DNA of 64,000 bases, from the NCBI GenBank assembly GCA_013176395.1, contig JABMLP010000008.1, forward strand, positions 1,054,001 through 1,118,000, in the 5' to 3' direction. A program made the translations under genes and the position numbers. This stretch comes from Venturia oleaginea (taxonomy: Eukaryota > Ascomycota > Dothideomycetes > Venturiales > Venturiaceae). Position 1 is the first letter of the stretch. Each line of letters opens with the position of its first letter. Positions 45,229 through 56,582 of this stretch are shown here, one piece after another. Under the pieces are notes generated by a model. It did no database searches, had not been told where the DNA came from, and saw only the letters and a program-made list of their open reading frames with translations.

Positions 45229-45822
45229 ATGAGTTCCAAGCATACTCAAAAACGCAAAAGGTCCGTTAAAGAAATTTCTATCTACGGAGAGCCTGCGCTT
45301 TTCTCTTGTCAACGTTGTTTCGAAAATAACAGCACTTGCATCATAATGCCGTCCATGCGCTCAACGAAATGTGCTAGCTGCAAGAGACTGGGGAAACCGT
45401 GTGTTGAAGTGTCGTGGGAGTCGCTGGACAAAACTCGCGAAGAGAAGGAACAGAGAATTACTGAGGATAAGGAAAAGCTGTCAGTAGCGAATGACGAGGT
45501 TCGGATGTTGATGGAAGAGGTCGTACGTCGGCAAAAGGAGCAGTCGACGTTGTTGGAGCGGATTAAGCGTAACGGGCTTATCCTGAAACAGGCTCATGAA
45601 AGAGCGACATCGAAAACAATTTTTTTGTTGGACAATTTGGAGGAGGAGGATGAAGAGAGGTGAAGCTCGAAGTGGAGGCGCGGTGAAGCTGTTACTTCTG
45701 AGCCTTTCGACTTTGCTTCTTTCTTTTCTCCAGACGGGTCAGGGACGGTGGACTCGAGTGCTGTGGATGTGCCCGGTGGAAATCCCGCAGAGCTTGGAGA
45801 GAGTTCGACAAGTGTGACATAG
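45229..45822 (+). pseudogene. Cys-cluster/coiled-coil ORF antisense to the chromovirus 3' end
   Basis: 144 open codons: a basic start (MSSKHTQKRKRSVKE), a Cys-rich cluster with CQRCFENNSTCII and KCASCKRLGKPCVE (six Cys in two C-x2-C-containing halves, like a fungal Zn cluster), then a coiled coil (REEKEQRITEDKEKLSVAND) and EEEDEER before the stop. After the stop the shifted frame continues EPFDFASFFSPDGSGTVDSS up to a TAG at 45822, so the protein was probably longer and is frameshifted. Its 3' part overlaps, on the opposite strand, the chromodomain of the retroelement pol. Proteins of this design are common in fungal genomes near gypsy elements (from memory); the function is unknown. Confidence 0.5.
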
Positions 45823-48541
45823 GTTCCCAAGTGTTTTCCGATGTAGGATAGTTTTTCCACTTCATGAGTTACTTGTGCTGACGTCGTATAATAGCGTGAT
45901 CAAGAACTGTTGCGACTTCATACTCAGGCTCAAGTCGATCGCCTTGGAGTATTGTTTTTTCGTCAAGCGGGGCGTCTGGGTGTGCTGGTTCAAGCAAGCA
46001 GATATGGAACACCGGGTGTATTCTCATTCCCTTGGGTAGCTTGAGTTTGTAATTGACTGCACCTTTGACTTCGTCGATTTCGAAAGCACCGAGCTTACGG
46101 AAGTCAAGTTTTTCGCTTGGTCGTTTAGTCTTGATGTTGCGTCGCCATAGGTAAACTTTATCCCCCTTCTTGAGAACAGGTCCCACTGTTCTCTTCTGAT
46201 TCGTACGCATCGCCATGCGCATATTCAAGAAGGTAATGTCATGCTTCAATTGCTCCTGAATTTGTGACAACTCAGAGTCAACAACGTTCGCTTCTGTGGG
46301 TAAGAGGTTTTCTTGCTCAATCTCGAATTGAGGTTCTCGTCCAAAGTTAGCAAAGAATGGTGACATCTTGATTGTGTCCTGAACATTAGCATTATATGCG
46401 AATGCTGCAAGAGGTAAAAGCGATACCCAATTGCTTTGATCGTCATCGACGTAGATACGAAGGTACTGTTCCATTGTCTGATTCATTCTTTCTGTTTGTC
46501 CATCCGTTTGAGGGTGGTAAGCTGTCGATAAGCTTCTTCTGATCTTTAACATCTCACAGATCTCTTTCCAAAAATGAGAGGTAAAGAGGCTGTCTCGATC
46601 CGAGATGATACTATCAGGAATGCCATGCTTGCTGACGACATCTCGCACAAATACTCCTGCCAAGTATTGCTTGTCGTAGCCTTTCGGTAGTGGGATAAAG
46701 ATCGCGTACTTCGTGAGTCGATCTATCACAACCATGATATGTTCAAACTGAACACTATCCAAGTTCGGAGAAGGTGGCAATGGTCAAACAAGGTCCATCG
46801 ATATGGTCTTCCATGCACCGTCGGGTGCCTTGTTGGGTTGGAGAAGTCCGTAGGGCTTGTGTCGTTCATACTTGGCTTTCTTGCAAAGAACACACTTTCT
46901 TATTTCCTTGAAAACTTCCTGTCGCATGTGCGGGAAGTAGAAGGTATTCTGAAGTCGTGAAAGGACAATCTCTGCTCTGCAATGACCATTGAGTGAAGAT
47001 TCGTGTTGATGTAGGATGTACTGTTTCCTGAGGCTTGTAGGAAGATATACCAAGTTATTGAAGAGGAACAATCCGTCTTCAATACGGGTATTCTGATCTG
47101 CTGATTGAATATAGCCTTGTACATCTGGATCCTTTTGCTGCGCGTTCTTAACTTCTTGCCAATAAGAGGGCTTTCCTCTCTGAAGTGATGAGACTTGGTG
47201 CACAAGTGCATCACCTTCCTGTCGGAACAAAGCGCGTTCGACTTTCTCTTTTTCTCCTGCCATGAAGTCTTCTCGTCGACTTAATGCATCGGCGTTAACG
47301 TTTTCCTTTCCTTTCTTGTAAATGATATGGAAGTTATAAGATGACAGTTCTTCTGACCATCTTAGTTGCCGTCGATTCAATTTCTATGTCGTCGTGAAAT
47401 TCCGTAAGTTCTTGTGGTCAAAATACATGGTAATCTTGTGTTTCGCTTCTTCAAGATAATGCTTCCAGTGCTTGAAGGCATCAACTATTGCCATAAGTTC
47501 CTTGTCCGAAGTGGAGTGGTTGGTTTCTGCTTTCAGGAATTTTCGTGCGTGGTAAGCTACTGGTCTTAGCTTTCCATCTGAATCAGGTTGGCTGAGACAT
47601 GCTCCGAGGGCTCGATCGGATGTATCCCCCTCGATTGTGGCTGGTTTTTCTGGTTCAAACAGTTGCAGAATGGGTGGTGTTGTTAACCGTGTCTTGAGTG
47701 TATCAATGGCCTTTTGAGTACTGTCGTTCCATTCGAAGGTAATCCCCTTCTTAATTAAACCTGTAAGAGATTCTGCAACTTCGGAAAAGCTTTCAATGAA
47801 TTATCGATAATAATTCGCGAAGGCGTGAAATGACAGTACTCCTTTAACGTTCGAGGGTTCTGGCCAATCGCGGACCTTCTGGTAAATTTCTGGGTCGATC
47901 TCGAGACCGACGGCTGAGACAAAATATCCAACGAACTTGATTCGTTGTTTGTGGAATTCGCTTTTCGAGGGTTAGGGCCGTAAATTGTATATCTGTAGTG
48001 CGCGGAGGACTGTTCGAACGTGTTTGACGTGTTCTTCGAACGTTCGTGAGTAAACCAAAATATCATCCATATAAACAGACACAAACTTGTCTAAGTGCTC
48101 GCGAAGCACATTGTTCATATATGCTTGCAGCGTCGCAGGGGCGTTTGTCACACCAAAGGGCATGACAAGGTATTCGTAGTGCCCAAGGCGAGTGCGGAAT
48201 GCTGTCTTCCACTCGTCACCTTCCTTAATCCTAATTCGATGAAAAGCCGCAGGAATATCGAATTTCGTGAATCATCTGGCTCCTTGGAGTCTGTCCCTCA
48301 ACTCCTGGATTAAAGGCAGCGTGTACGCATTCTTCTCTGAAATCTCATTCAGATGTCGGTAATCGACACACAGTTGTTGTGAACCATCGGGCTTGGGTAC
48401 GTAGAAAACTGGATATCCGGCGGGTGACTTTGACTCCCGGATAAACCCCTTCTTCGTGAAATCGTCGATATATTCAAGAAGGGTTTCAAGTTGATCTTCC
48501 CTCAATGGATAGATCTTAAACTCATCGCGTTTGATAATCAA
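45690..48541 (-). pseudogene. Ty3/gypsy chromovirus pol (RT, RNase H, integrase, chromodomain), 5'-truncated
   Basis: Minus strand. [56 protein letters not shown] upstream and [10 protein letters not shown] (YMDD). RNase H segments lie near 47700-47400, with DALSRRED after them. Integrase: HHCC region (HQHESSLNGH ... CVLCKKAKYERH), then VVIDRLTKYAIFIPL, SDRDSLFTSHFW and YHPQTDGQTERMNQTMEQYL (D,D,E). At the C terminus RRQHK, then a TAA at 45869, then LMKWKNYPTSENTWEPMSHL, a chromodomain. There are several stops and shifts. It begins abruptly at 48541 inside RT, so gag, protease and the 5' LTR are gone. Confidence 0.87.
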
Positions 48542-49990
48542 TCAAGCCAACTAACCGACGCCGTCAGGCGGAGCCAAAAACGGCCTATATAGGCGGTCGG
48601 ATAGGCCTAGATAGTTACCCAATCAAATAATCAGTTGAATACATGTCGCCTACCATCCACTCAAGCTGATGGCGTTGAGTTTCCCCTTTCACGTGACATC
48701 TTTTTAGGGGGGTGGGCCCTAGAATTTAGGCGGTCAACCCACTAAATATTAGCCGAAAATCGGCTTTTCTCCCCACTAATTTAAGGATATGTTTGAACAT
48801 TGGATTAATTATATTCATATCTTACCTTTTTTACTACTACCACCCCCACGTTTTCTCCACACTATGTCCGATAGAATAACCAGACACTTCAAGGTCAGGA
48901 GACCTGAAGGCCATTCTCAAAGAGCTGGCCCTCCAGTTGACGAGTCCGAACTGTCGCAAGCGCTGCTAGATACGCCGATTCCACGAATACAAGAGCCTAT
49001 ACAACCTCCTACAGCCCATAGAGTTATTCCAACTACCTCGCAACCTCGTATCATTCTAGCCCAGTTCCCAATTGTCTGAAGTCAGTTGTATTTTCAGCAC
49101 AAGAAGCTCGTCGATCCTCGGATCCGGGCGCTCCTTCTATGCGTCTTTACTGCTTACTGTGTCGCGCACCTACTCTTGCCAATGCCATAACTGGGACGCA
49201 ACAGTTTGGGGAGAGGCTCAAGGCTCTGGACATCAGCTTGCAGCAGGACGGTTTGCGGAGACGATAGTAGATGAGGTTCTAGCAGCTGCCGTATTGTGTC
49301 GCACCGATTGTGTTGTAGACCTGTCGTCTTATAGACGGAGCCTATCTGCTGCTAGTCGCTCTCCCTGCTTGCTATATCGCACTCCTACTCTTGCCACTGC
49401 CATAACTGGGACGCAACAGTCTGGGGAGAGGCTCAAGGCTACGTCTGCTAGCTTACAGGGAGGGGATTTGCCGCCAATAGGCTCCTTCTATGCGTCCTTA
49501 CTACTTACTGTGTCGCGCACCTACTCTTGCCAATGCCATAACTGGGAGGCAACAGTTTGGGGAGAGGCTCAAGGCTCTGGGCAACAGCTTGTAGTAGGAC
49601 GGTTTGCCAAGACGTTGGGAGAGGTTGTCTAGTCGTTGCAGTGGTGTGTGGTGCCGATTGTTGCACACCGGGCGTCTGGTGTTTGAGTTGTGTTGAAGGT
49701 ATTGCCGTTCTAGCGGTGACTCGTCGACTCGGAGCGTTGCAGTGTCATCTGGGGTGATGGACTAGCCGGGAGATAGTGACTAGATGGTTGCTGTTGTCTT
49801 TGGTGGACGCATCGTTCGTGTAGCTTACTCGTGTATTCGTGTGCTTGCTCTGCAGTGGCCGCGACGGCGACTCTAGAGGTACCTCCTCGATGCTGAGGGA
49901 CGCGCGATGGCCTCTAGAGGCCGGAGCGGCCACTGGCAGATGTGTTTTGATGATCTTTAGATGATACTTCTGTAAATTCCAAGAATTGAG
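48542..49990 (+). repeat. Repeat region with a small ORF and a three-fold duplicated segment
   Basis: Follows the truncated chromovirus. An ORF starting MSDRITRHFKVRRPEGHSQR at 48864 runs to 49079 and has a reasonable start context, but shows no known domain. From 49130 a segment of about 130 bp (CTACTCTTGCCAATGCCATA...AACAGTTTGGGGAGAGGCTC) recurs at 49481, with a more diverged copy from about 49361. Translated in one frame the unit reads TPTLATAITGTQQSGERLKA. Probably the remnant of another retroelement gag; not identified. Confidence 0.4.
49853..49935. repeat. 83-bp palindromic element
   Basis: Ends CAGTGGCCGC / GCGGCCACTG are perfect inverted repeats, with a second perfect pair CTCTAGAGG / CCTCTAGAG inside. 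CAGTGG is like the tip of hAT elements, but no target duplication is visible. Confidence 0.55.
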
Positions 49991-50029
49991 TTCTCGCTGT
50001 GTGTACTGGTTTCTTCCAAAAGGATGTGG

Positions 50030-52230
50030 GCCACGGTCTACGTCCCCTCACGGCAGTCATATCTGGAATCTAGGATACCTAGGACACGTCGAGTGAAGAG
50101 GAAGGCCTTAAGCCCAATCTTTTCAGTTCTCATCTGTACGAGGATCGCACTTTCTCGCTTGCTCCGGTCTTGATGGAGCTGGAGCACCCTCTTAGTAGGC
50201 TTGGGTGTATATCTCCTCGTGGCTTTCCCCTTTGTCTCGGCCCTCCAACTGGTCAGCCATAGTCTGTTTACCATCTTCCAGCAGCATGTCTTAAGTGTCG
50301 TTCTTAGTGGGTACAGCTCGAATGGTCTTTCAGCTCTCGGTCCTCCCTCCCCCTCTTCTCTCCATCCGGTAGTCTCCTTCGCGGCTTTGTCGACAGCCTC
50401 GTTCCCGTCAATCCCCTTATGGGTGGGGATCCATCGTACATTCACGATTGTTCCGTAGTCGTGGATCTGTGTGATGCGTTCAACAATTTGCTTGACTATG
50501 CATGCCCCTGATCGACCCTCTGGCCTGGTCAGCGAGCGTATCGCTGCCTGGTTGTCAGTGAAAGATGTTGATGTTTCTGTGGTTGTTTCCCGCCCTGATG
50601 TCTGCTTGGACCATATCCAGCGCTAGATTTATTCCTTGCAGTTCTGCTGCGTATACCGTAGAGGTCGTTTCAGGGCCCATGTACGTGCTTCTTTTCTGTC
50701 GTTTCAACGGCCAGACTGCTGCAGCACCGGTATGGCCACCTATACTGCTTCCGTCTGTGTAGATACAGGTATTGCTCTCGATTCTGGCGACTGAATCGTG
50801 TTCAGAGCATGCTGCTTCATCACTTGGTGCGATGTTTATCTTTGGGCCTTGCCACCATGGTGCTGCTACGAACGGTGGGATCAACTCTCGCCTGTCGAGA
50901 TTTACTGCTCCCTTCTCCTTCGTATCTCGGTATATATTGTATAATGGGCTATTGTAGCTTGTTCGTTGTCTTGACCTTGGTTCTCCGAGCTTAGTGTCTA
51001 ACAGTTTGGGGAGATCTTGATATGAGAGTATGCGGCTGAGGGTTTCGGTATTGTGTTTCCATATCTGTTGCTCGACTGGGAGCAGGTAGGTCTCGATATC
51101 GAGGGCAGCCCTGGAGGTTGCTCTGAATGCTCCGCAGATAGTTCGTGCTGCGCGTGCTTGAATTGACCGAAGTGTATCGAGCGTTTTTCTCGTGTTGTCA
51201 CGGGGCGGGTTCGGGTATCAGGAGGAAGGAGCAGCAGCAGGAACAGGTATCATTCAACAGGCTACATATGACCTGGCAGGCAAACCAACAGGCAGGTTTG
51301 ACGACAAGTCGTAGCTCAAAGAGCTACGGATTAGTTGAAGCCACGCAGGCTTGAAAACCCTTTCCTCGGCAGAACGACGGTTCTGCCTTGATCACGTACC
51401 GTGGGGCCACCCCAACGGCGGGAGAGACTTGTCCGCGGTCGTACCGTGACACGTGTATGGCTTTCCTCTTGCCCCTGAATTCGACCATATTGAGCACGAG
51501 TACATCATCTGAGGGAGATTTCCGCTTTTGAGCTGGTTGGCAGACACAATCTTTAGACTGGCTATATGGTCGTTCTCACTTTGGGAAATGGCTCGGTCAA
51601 CGTGGGCTTTCAAATTGCGTGGGTTCATTGCGCGAAGACTCTGAATCGTTTGTGCGTTTCTGATATGCACGATAATCTCACGTTGGACTATCGCAGGAGT
51701 CTTGACGCTTTCGATTTGTGTTCTATATGTGCTCGCAGCTAGCCCTCCTCGGGCAGCAGCGGCAGCATAGCTCATCGGCATGCCTGTTTGGTGTTGTGGT
51801 CCTTTATTCTTGATGTCTCTCGTTATTCCTGCGACGGTCTTGCCCACCTCCGTTGCCTCTTTTGCTGCCGCTTTTGCTTCTTCGCCAACCGTGATGCTCT
51901 TCTGTCTGTTCTTAGAGCCTTAAGTTCCCCCTTTATCTCTGCTATCTCTTTCGCCGCTCCTTTTGTGTTCTCAGTCATCTTAGTGTGCATAATGCGCAGT
52001 TGGTCATGGACAGTTGTCATATCGGGAGTCCTTTGGGCCTTTGCAATCAGAGGCAGCATCGTCATGATAATCGCCCTCACCTGGTCTGGGGGCACAGTTA
52101 GAGCCTGTCCGCTATCGAGATAGGTTAATGCGTTCCGAGAGTACTCAGTAAGTCGTGTAGCGTGCTCGTATAGTCCGGTCGACCAGACCACCTCTTGAGG
52201 CCACGGTATCGTCATCTCTCGTTTGTACAC
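50030..52230 (-). mobile_element. Tad-like LINE (non-LTR retrotransposon), internally deleted
   Basis: Minus strand. The ORF1-like part (52230-51480) reads PWPQEVVWSTGLYEHATRLT and EYSRNALTYLDSGQ, then VGKTVAGITRDIKNKGPQHQ and LKAHVDRAISQSENDHIASL, with one frame change near 51840. The endonuclease and most of RT are missing. To the left of the MITE at 51196-51451 comes the end of ORF2: ARAARTICGAFRATSRAALD, the RNase H core TCIYTDGSSIGGHTGAAAVW with YAAELQGINLAL, and the C-terminal VRWIPTHKGIDGNEAVDKAA and KRESAILVQMRTEKIGLKAF. Broken throughout. Confidence 0.8.
51196..51451. mobile_element. Hairpin-rich MITE, copy 2, inside the LINE
   Basis: 256 bp, ends TGTCACGG...CCGTGACA (perfect 8-bp inverted ends) with the 5-bp duplication CGTGT at 51191-51195 and 51452-51456. 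The second copy is at 18461-18681. Internal hairpins GTAGCTC-AAA-GAGCTAC and GGCAGAAC-GACG-GTTCTGCC are kept in both copies. No coding capacity; the mobilising transposase is unknown. Confidence 0.8.
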
Positions 52231-52239
52231 GTTGGGCGA

Positions 52240-52473
52240 CGGGTCGAGCCTAGAAAACGCTGGGGCCCCTCAAAGGTGATGTGTATGTACAGTAGAGCTA
52301 TTCGATTTCAAAAGTCTCAGTTCTCGCTGTTGTGGTGTTTTTTCCTTGTTTACATTGAGCAAGGCGAAGTGGGACGCGATGGATTTGTAATTTATCACGT
52401 GTCGGCTGTCTAGTGAAGTCCACCTGACCGGGCATAGCTGCTTATTAAGAGCGGCCAAAACCGAGTAGGATAA

Positions 52474-52508
<35 letters not shown>
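52240..52508 (+). repeat. LINE-like 3' end with tetranucleotide tail
   Basis: Plus-strand sequence ends ...GGATAAAATCAATCAATC and continues as about nine CAAT units to 52507, like the A-rich short-repeat tails of fungal LINEs. It directly adjoins the LINE body, which is on the opposite strand. Confidence 0.45.
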
Positions 52509-52509
52509 G

Positions 52510-53176
52510 CTCACCAAATAAAAACCTGGAACGAAGTAATGCTGGCCAATAGGACTAACATGTAGATTGATTGAAGGTGACAGTCGAGTTGAGAATCTGC
52601 ATGCTCAGCTCTTCTCCCGCACCCGATTGAGCAATCACAACCACAACGACGATCCGATATATAGTCTAGGTATCGCGGAAAACACCCTACTCGACACATG
52701 AAGAACTGTCACACTATTCTTCGCCCCCCACTTGGTAAGGGACCTAGATCTCTTGATGCGAAAGCTCCTGGACTTCAGCTTCATCAGCAATGGCCGCTCT
52801 TTTTTCACCCGATGGAGAACGCGTCCTCGTTGATCTCTTGCCCACTTCGTATTGATGAACCAGATTATGTAAGAAATTCGGGTGTGCGGCTTTCTGGGAG
52901 ACAAGAGATGATCATTTGGTGTTGTGTTTATAAGCTTTTCCTCACAGTCTATGGATGATCATCGCTCAAAGGAAGCCAGATACAAAGTCCGGTCTCACGA
53001 GCAAAATAGTTGCCAAATCAAGCTTTCCAATTGAGATATCATCAGACAGGGTTCTCAACGCCGAATAGATAAACTCCAATCCCGCCGAAATCTGTTTATG
53101 ACTTGTCTAAGTCTCCTCCTAGCACCAAAGCATTCATCGTCTGTTCGGCCATCTCCTAGGGCTGTACGCACCCGCA
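52510..53176. other. Non-coding stretch
   Basis: No gene or repeat recognised. Confidence 0.4.
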
Positions 53177-54012
53177 TCAACCCTTGGAAAGATAATATCG
53201 ACAGCCCTTATCGCCGCTAGCGGTGATCCTCTTGTCAAACACGACATAAATGCCATCGTCCTCCTCCTCCAAGTCTGCGGTCTTCGTCTCGATGGCATTT
53301 GCTGTGATGATATACTCTCGAATGTTAAGGTTACCTAAATCTGTGCCCTGGTCCATGCTTAGTTTTCCATCTGCGCATAAATTTAATAAATGTACCAATG
53401 TGTTGCCGGACTATTCTAAAGGGTAAGGAGCACATATCAGGACACCCATTTCAATCTTACGAGATGCCGCCATGGCAATGCCTTGAAAGAGATATAGCTG
53501 GGGATAAAAGCCTGTCTTAATTTGCCGTCCCATGGCTTGATCGTCGTAATGAGGATGAGTAAACTCGCCGACAAGCTTGTAGTAGGTTCTAAGTTTCGGC
53601 ATCGCGTTGAATATATCGGGTATATTGTTTGGGAAATCGCCTTCTCCAACAAACAAGTGCTTGACGTGCGCATAGAGGTTTGGCTCACGCCCTCTTGTAG
53701 ATATGCGTGTTGTCGTGTAGGGAGACCCGTAATTAAAACATTTTCTCGGTAGAATATTGGTAGCCCTTCTTTGCAGAGAAGTTTGCAGCACCGCAATAGT
53801 TGAACGGACGCAGGAGGATCTTGAATTTTCCCAATATGAAAACTGCTACCGTGTTCATAGAAGATTATCATCACTAGATTCTGGTCCGGTATGCCAATTC
53901 TAGTGCCGTCGGGGCGCCTTCGTGCGATGTGCGCGACGCCTATAACCAAGCAGTATCTGAGAATCTCGTCACGAATCTCTGTTGGCAGGGTGAGCAGGGC
54001 AGGTGGAACCAT
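53177..54012 (-). pseudogene. F-box-like fungal protein, broken by a frameshift and a stop
   Basis: Starts MVPPALLTLPTEIRDEILRY, the LP-x-EIR-x-x-I motif that opens many fungal F-box-like proteins, followed by PPASVQLLRCCKLLCKEGLP and IFYRENVLITG. From there the homologous continuation lies in another frame (REPNLYAHVKHLFVGEGDFP, MPKLRTYYKLVGEFTHPHYD, KIEMGVLICAPYPLE), then an in-frame TAG at 53411, and the frame goes on (SGNTLVHLLNLCADGKLSMD ... VFDKRITASGDKGCRYYLSK) to 53177. The two lesions make an intact product unlikely. The F-box assignment rests on the N-terminal motif only. Confidence 0.5.
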
Positions 54013-55635
54013 TGCCGCAAGCTACTCGAAGAACCACGACTCGGATGCTAATACAACGGAATGCTGCAAACACCGTGTGGTATGGGCAACAATCACAAGG
54101 CGTACGAAGAGAGTCCGAGGGGTTTGCCGAATTCTGCCGAATTGGTCGATACACGTAAAGAAAAAAGCCTTTGTAAATATAATGTTGATTATCATGATAA
54201 GATACTCCCAAATGGGAATATCCGGTCTCTGGAGTGGAATTCGTGATTTTTAAGTTGAATCATAAGTAGTGTGCAGGGCATCGAGTTGGAGTCTTCCATC
54301 TTCCGTGCCGCAGAACAACACAAACACATCAAACAACTTGGAACAACGACAATTTCGAACCATACCACATCCCTGATTCAAGGTACCATCGCATTCACTT
54401 ATAAACCCTAGGATTTCTGTTGCGAGATGTCACTTGATCTCAGCTCCATTTTCTTTGGTCGACGAAAAACGCCTTCGGGTGTCTTCATCAACTTCTTCTT
54501 CTTATCCTTCGGCCTGATATTTCGCCTCCTCTGTTTTGGAAATCGATAAGAGGCATTCCTTTTTCGCCTTTTCATATTCTTTCATGCCGACGCCCCTTGC
54601 TGATATTGACGGTGTTAGATACAGTATGATCCGAGAATGAGTCTCGTGAAGTACGAGATCGGTAGCTGGGCATTGAAACTTCCCCAATGGTAGGCGACCC
54701 GGGTACCGCTAGGACAGAAGAGCTGGTTAAAGTATTCAAAGGAAGTTGGTCGATATTTCATATATTTCCGGGGTGTGAGGTAATTTTTTCTCATTCGATG
54801 GGCGATCTGATTCATTGACGTTTGGGCACGTGGAGACTCTTCCATTTGTTGTCTGACTGACTGATCTACTAACGTCTGCAATTCTGATCTAAGCCAGGGT
54901 GATATATTGATAGCTAAGGATTCGGGTTAGGACCATTCCCGAGATATACTATCATGATTTGTAATAGTATATATAGTAGAAAGGCTTGGTATAACTATGT
55001 ATAGCCCAAAAGCTTCTGGGCCGGTTCCTCCGGGTTCTTAGCCGTCAATTTATTACCTTATTGTACTTGGGTCACCGGAATTGTGTCACTTAGTCAGTCA
55101 GCCAGAAAAAGTGAAGAATGTCCAAGTTGATGCACAAACGACACTAACCATTGAATCTTTGGGCGGTGATGGCGGTGATGGTGGTGATGATTGTCATTTC
55201 CTGAGGAATTGGTTCTCAGAAGGTTCAAAGCTTGACTTTAATCTATCATAGCATCCGATTTGGTCAGGTCAGGGGCTCGTAGTGAACCCTTCGATGTCCC
55301 TCAAAGTCTCTTTATAGCGAGCTGAATCTCCACAATCACCATGCCTATACCTCTTCCAGAAAACCAAAATTCATCACCGAACTTCCCACGTTCCCAAAAT
55401 CCACGGTCAGGTTCCTTGAAGTGCTTGAGAAGCAATATCGCTGCCTTGGAAAGTGGCGTGAGTTCGTTGCTATACCAAAAGCCCAGTGAACTGCGGGGGT
55501 GTAATGCGAGATTTATTCCCGGGAATAGCACGGTATATATACATACAATTGAGTCCCCCGCATACTTCAACAAGAATACCCCTACTATTGATTCTTTGCC
55601 TATGCTCAAAATCATAATATCTTCAACTCTTAAGC
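54013..55635. other. Intergenic region upstream of the Cys-rich pair
   Basis: No supported gene. A TATA-like GGTATATATACATACA lies near 55531, about 100 bp before the first Cys-rich gene, and is a plausible promoter. The open frame at 55341-55727 overlaps that gene in another frame and has no support. Confidence 0.4.
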
Positions 55636-56066
55636 ATGCGCTCGATACTTTACTTCTCAACAACAGTCGTCCTCGCCGCCGTACCGCAAATATCTGCATC
55701 TGCTCTTATCAGTCCTCATCAAAATAACGTCGCCCCCCCCTGTTTCAGAAGTTGTGGAAATCAACGCAGGTCAAGATGCTGCAAGTCGACTGCGTCAGAT
55801 CTGCGGGGTTTGTTTCGTGAGCGGTTACAAGGTTATCGTATGTTACTGAGGCCGACAATAATAATCGTCCGGCACAACAGGCTAACCAAAATATTATAGA
55901 GAGCCACTTGTGGTGCATCGAGAACTGAACTGTCATGTACACAATACTGCAGTGAAGATAATGTTCAGAGAAACGAGAGCGTCTGCTGCGTATAATCTTC
56001 CTCTCCCGTCAGAGCTCAAGGGCTGTGCTAACATCCTTGTAGAACGTCCAGTGTGGACGTGGTTAG
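55636..56066 (+). CDS. Small cysteine-rich secreted protein 1 (candidate effector), one-base frame problem
   Basis: Exons 55636-55837, 55900-55989 and 56043-56066 with introns GTATGT..TATAG and GTATAAT..TGTAG. It has a signal peptide (MRSILYFSTTVVLAAVPQIS). An eight-C run near 55733 puts the rest out of frame by exactly one base; without one C the reading continues VSEVVEINAGQD, CGVC, then exon 2 with three single Cys and a CC pair, and exon 3 NVQCGRG-stop (about 104 aa). Cys spacing is C-x2-C-x11-C-x8-C-x3-C-x11-CC-x3-C. The neighbour at 56583 has the same introns and nearly the same spacing. The extra C may be a sequencing error or a real inactivating change. Family not recognised. Confidence 0.6.
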
Positions 56067-56582
56067 AGACGCTGGCAGACGGTTGGATGATGGATTCGAC
56101 AAAAATTGGCGCGGGTATCGTTGGGGCTCGATAGTGATTTCGTGAGCTCAACACTCAATGCAGCGTTTTTGCATTGAATACATCGGAAAGGGGTTTGATC
56201 GTATAATTTCAAGGTATATTATGCGATTGTAAGATTGTATTAAATGTGTAGTGGCGAGCGCTGCGATTCGACAGTTCGGTCAACGAACTTCGTTGAAAGC
56301 TCGCCGCACACCGCAAATATGTACGATCTAAAATTGTCTCGGGTACCAAGTTACAATTGAGCCGAAATTTATTACGGAGCTTCCCACGAGCCATGTTCCC
56401 TGTCTATAATATATGGTACCACCAAAGTGAAACGAATTGCGGAGGTGTGCGAGAATGTATTTACACCCCCGGATACAAATGCATACATTTGCCTACTTGC
56501 TTGCCTCCTGTTATTTTGGAGAAAACAGTTTCCTCTCCTATCTCTTTACCTTCTTCAATTCTCTACACCTTCAACGCTAGAT

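Noticed and set aside
55341..55727. 128-codon plus-strand frame before and across the first Cys-rich gene
   Set aside because: Overlaps in a different frame a better-supported gene with signal peptide and introns.
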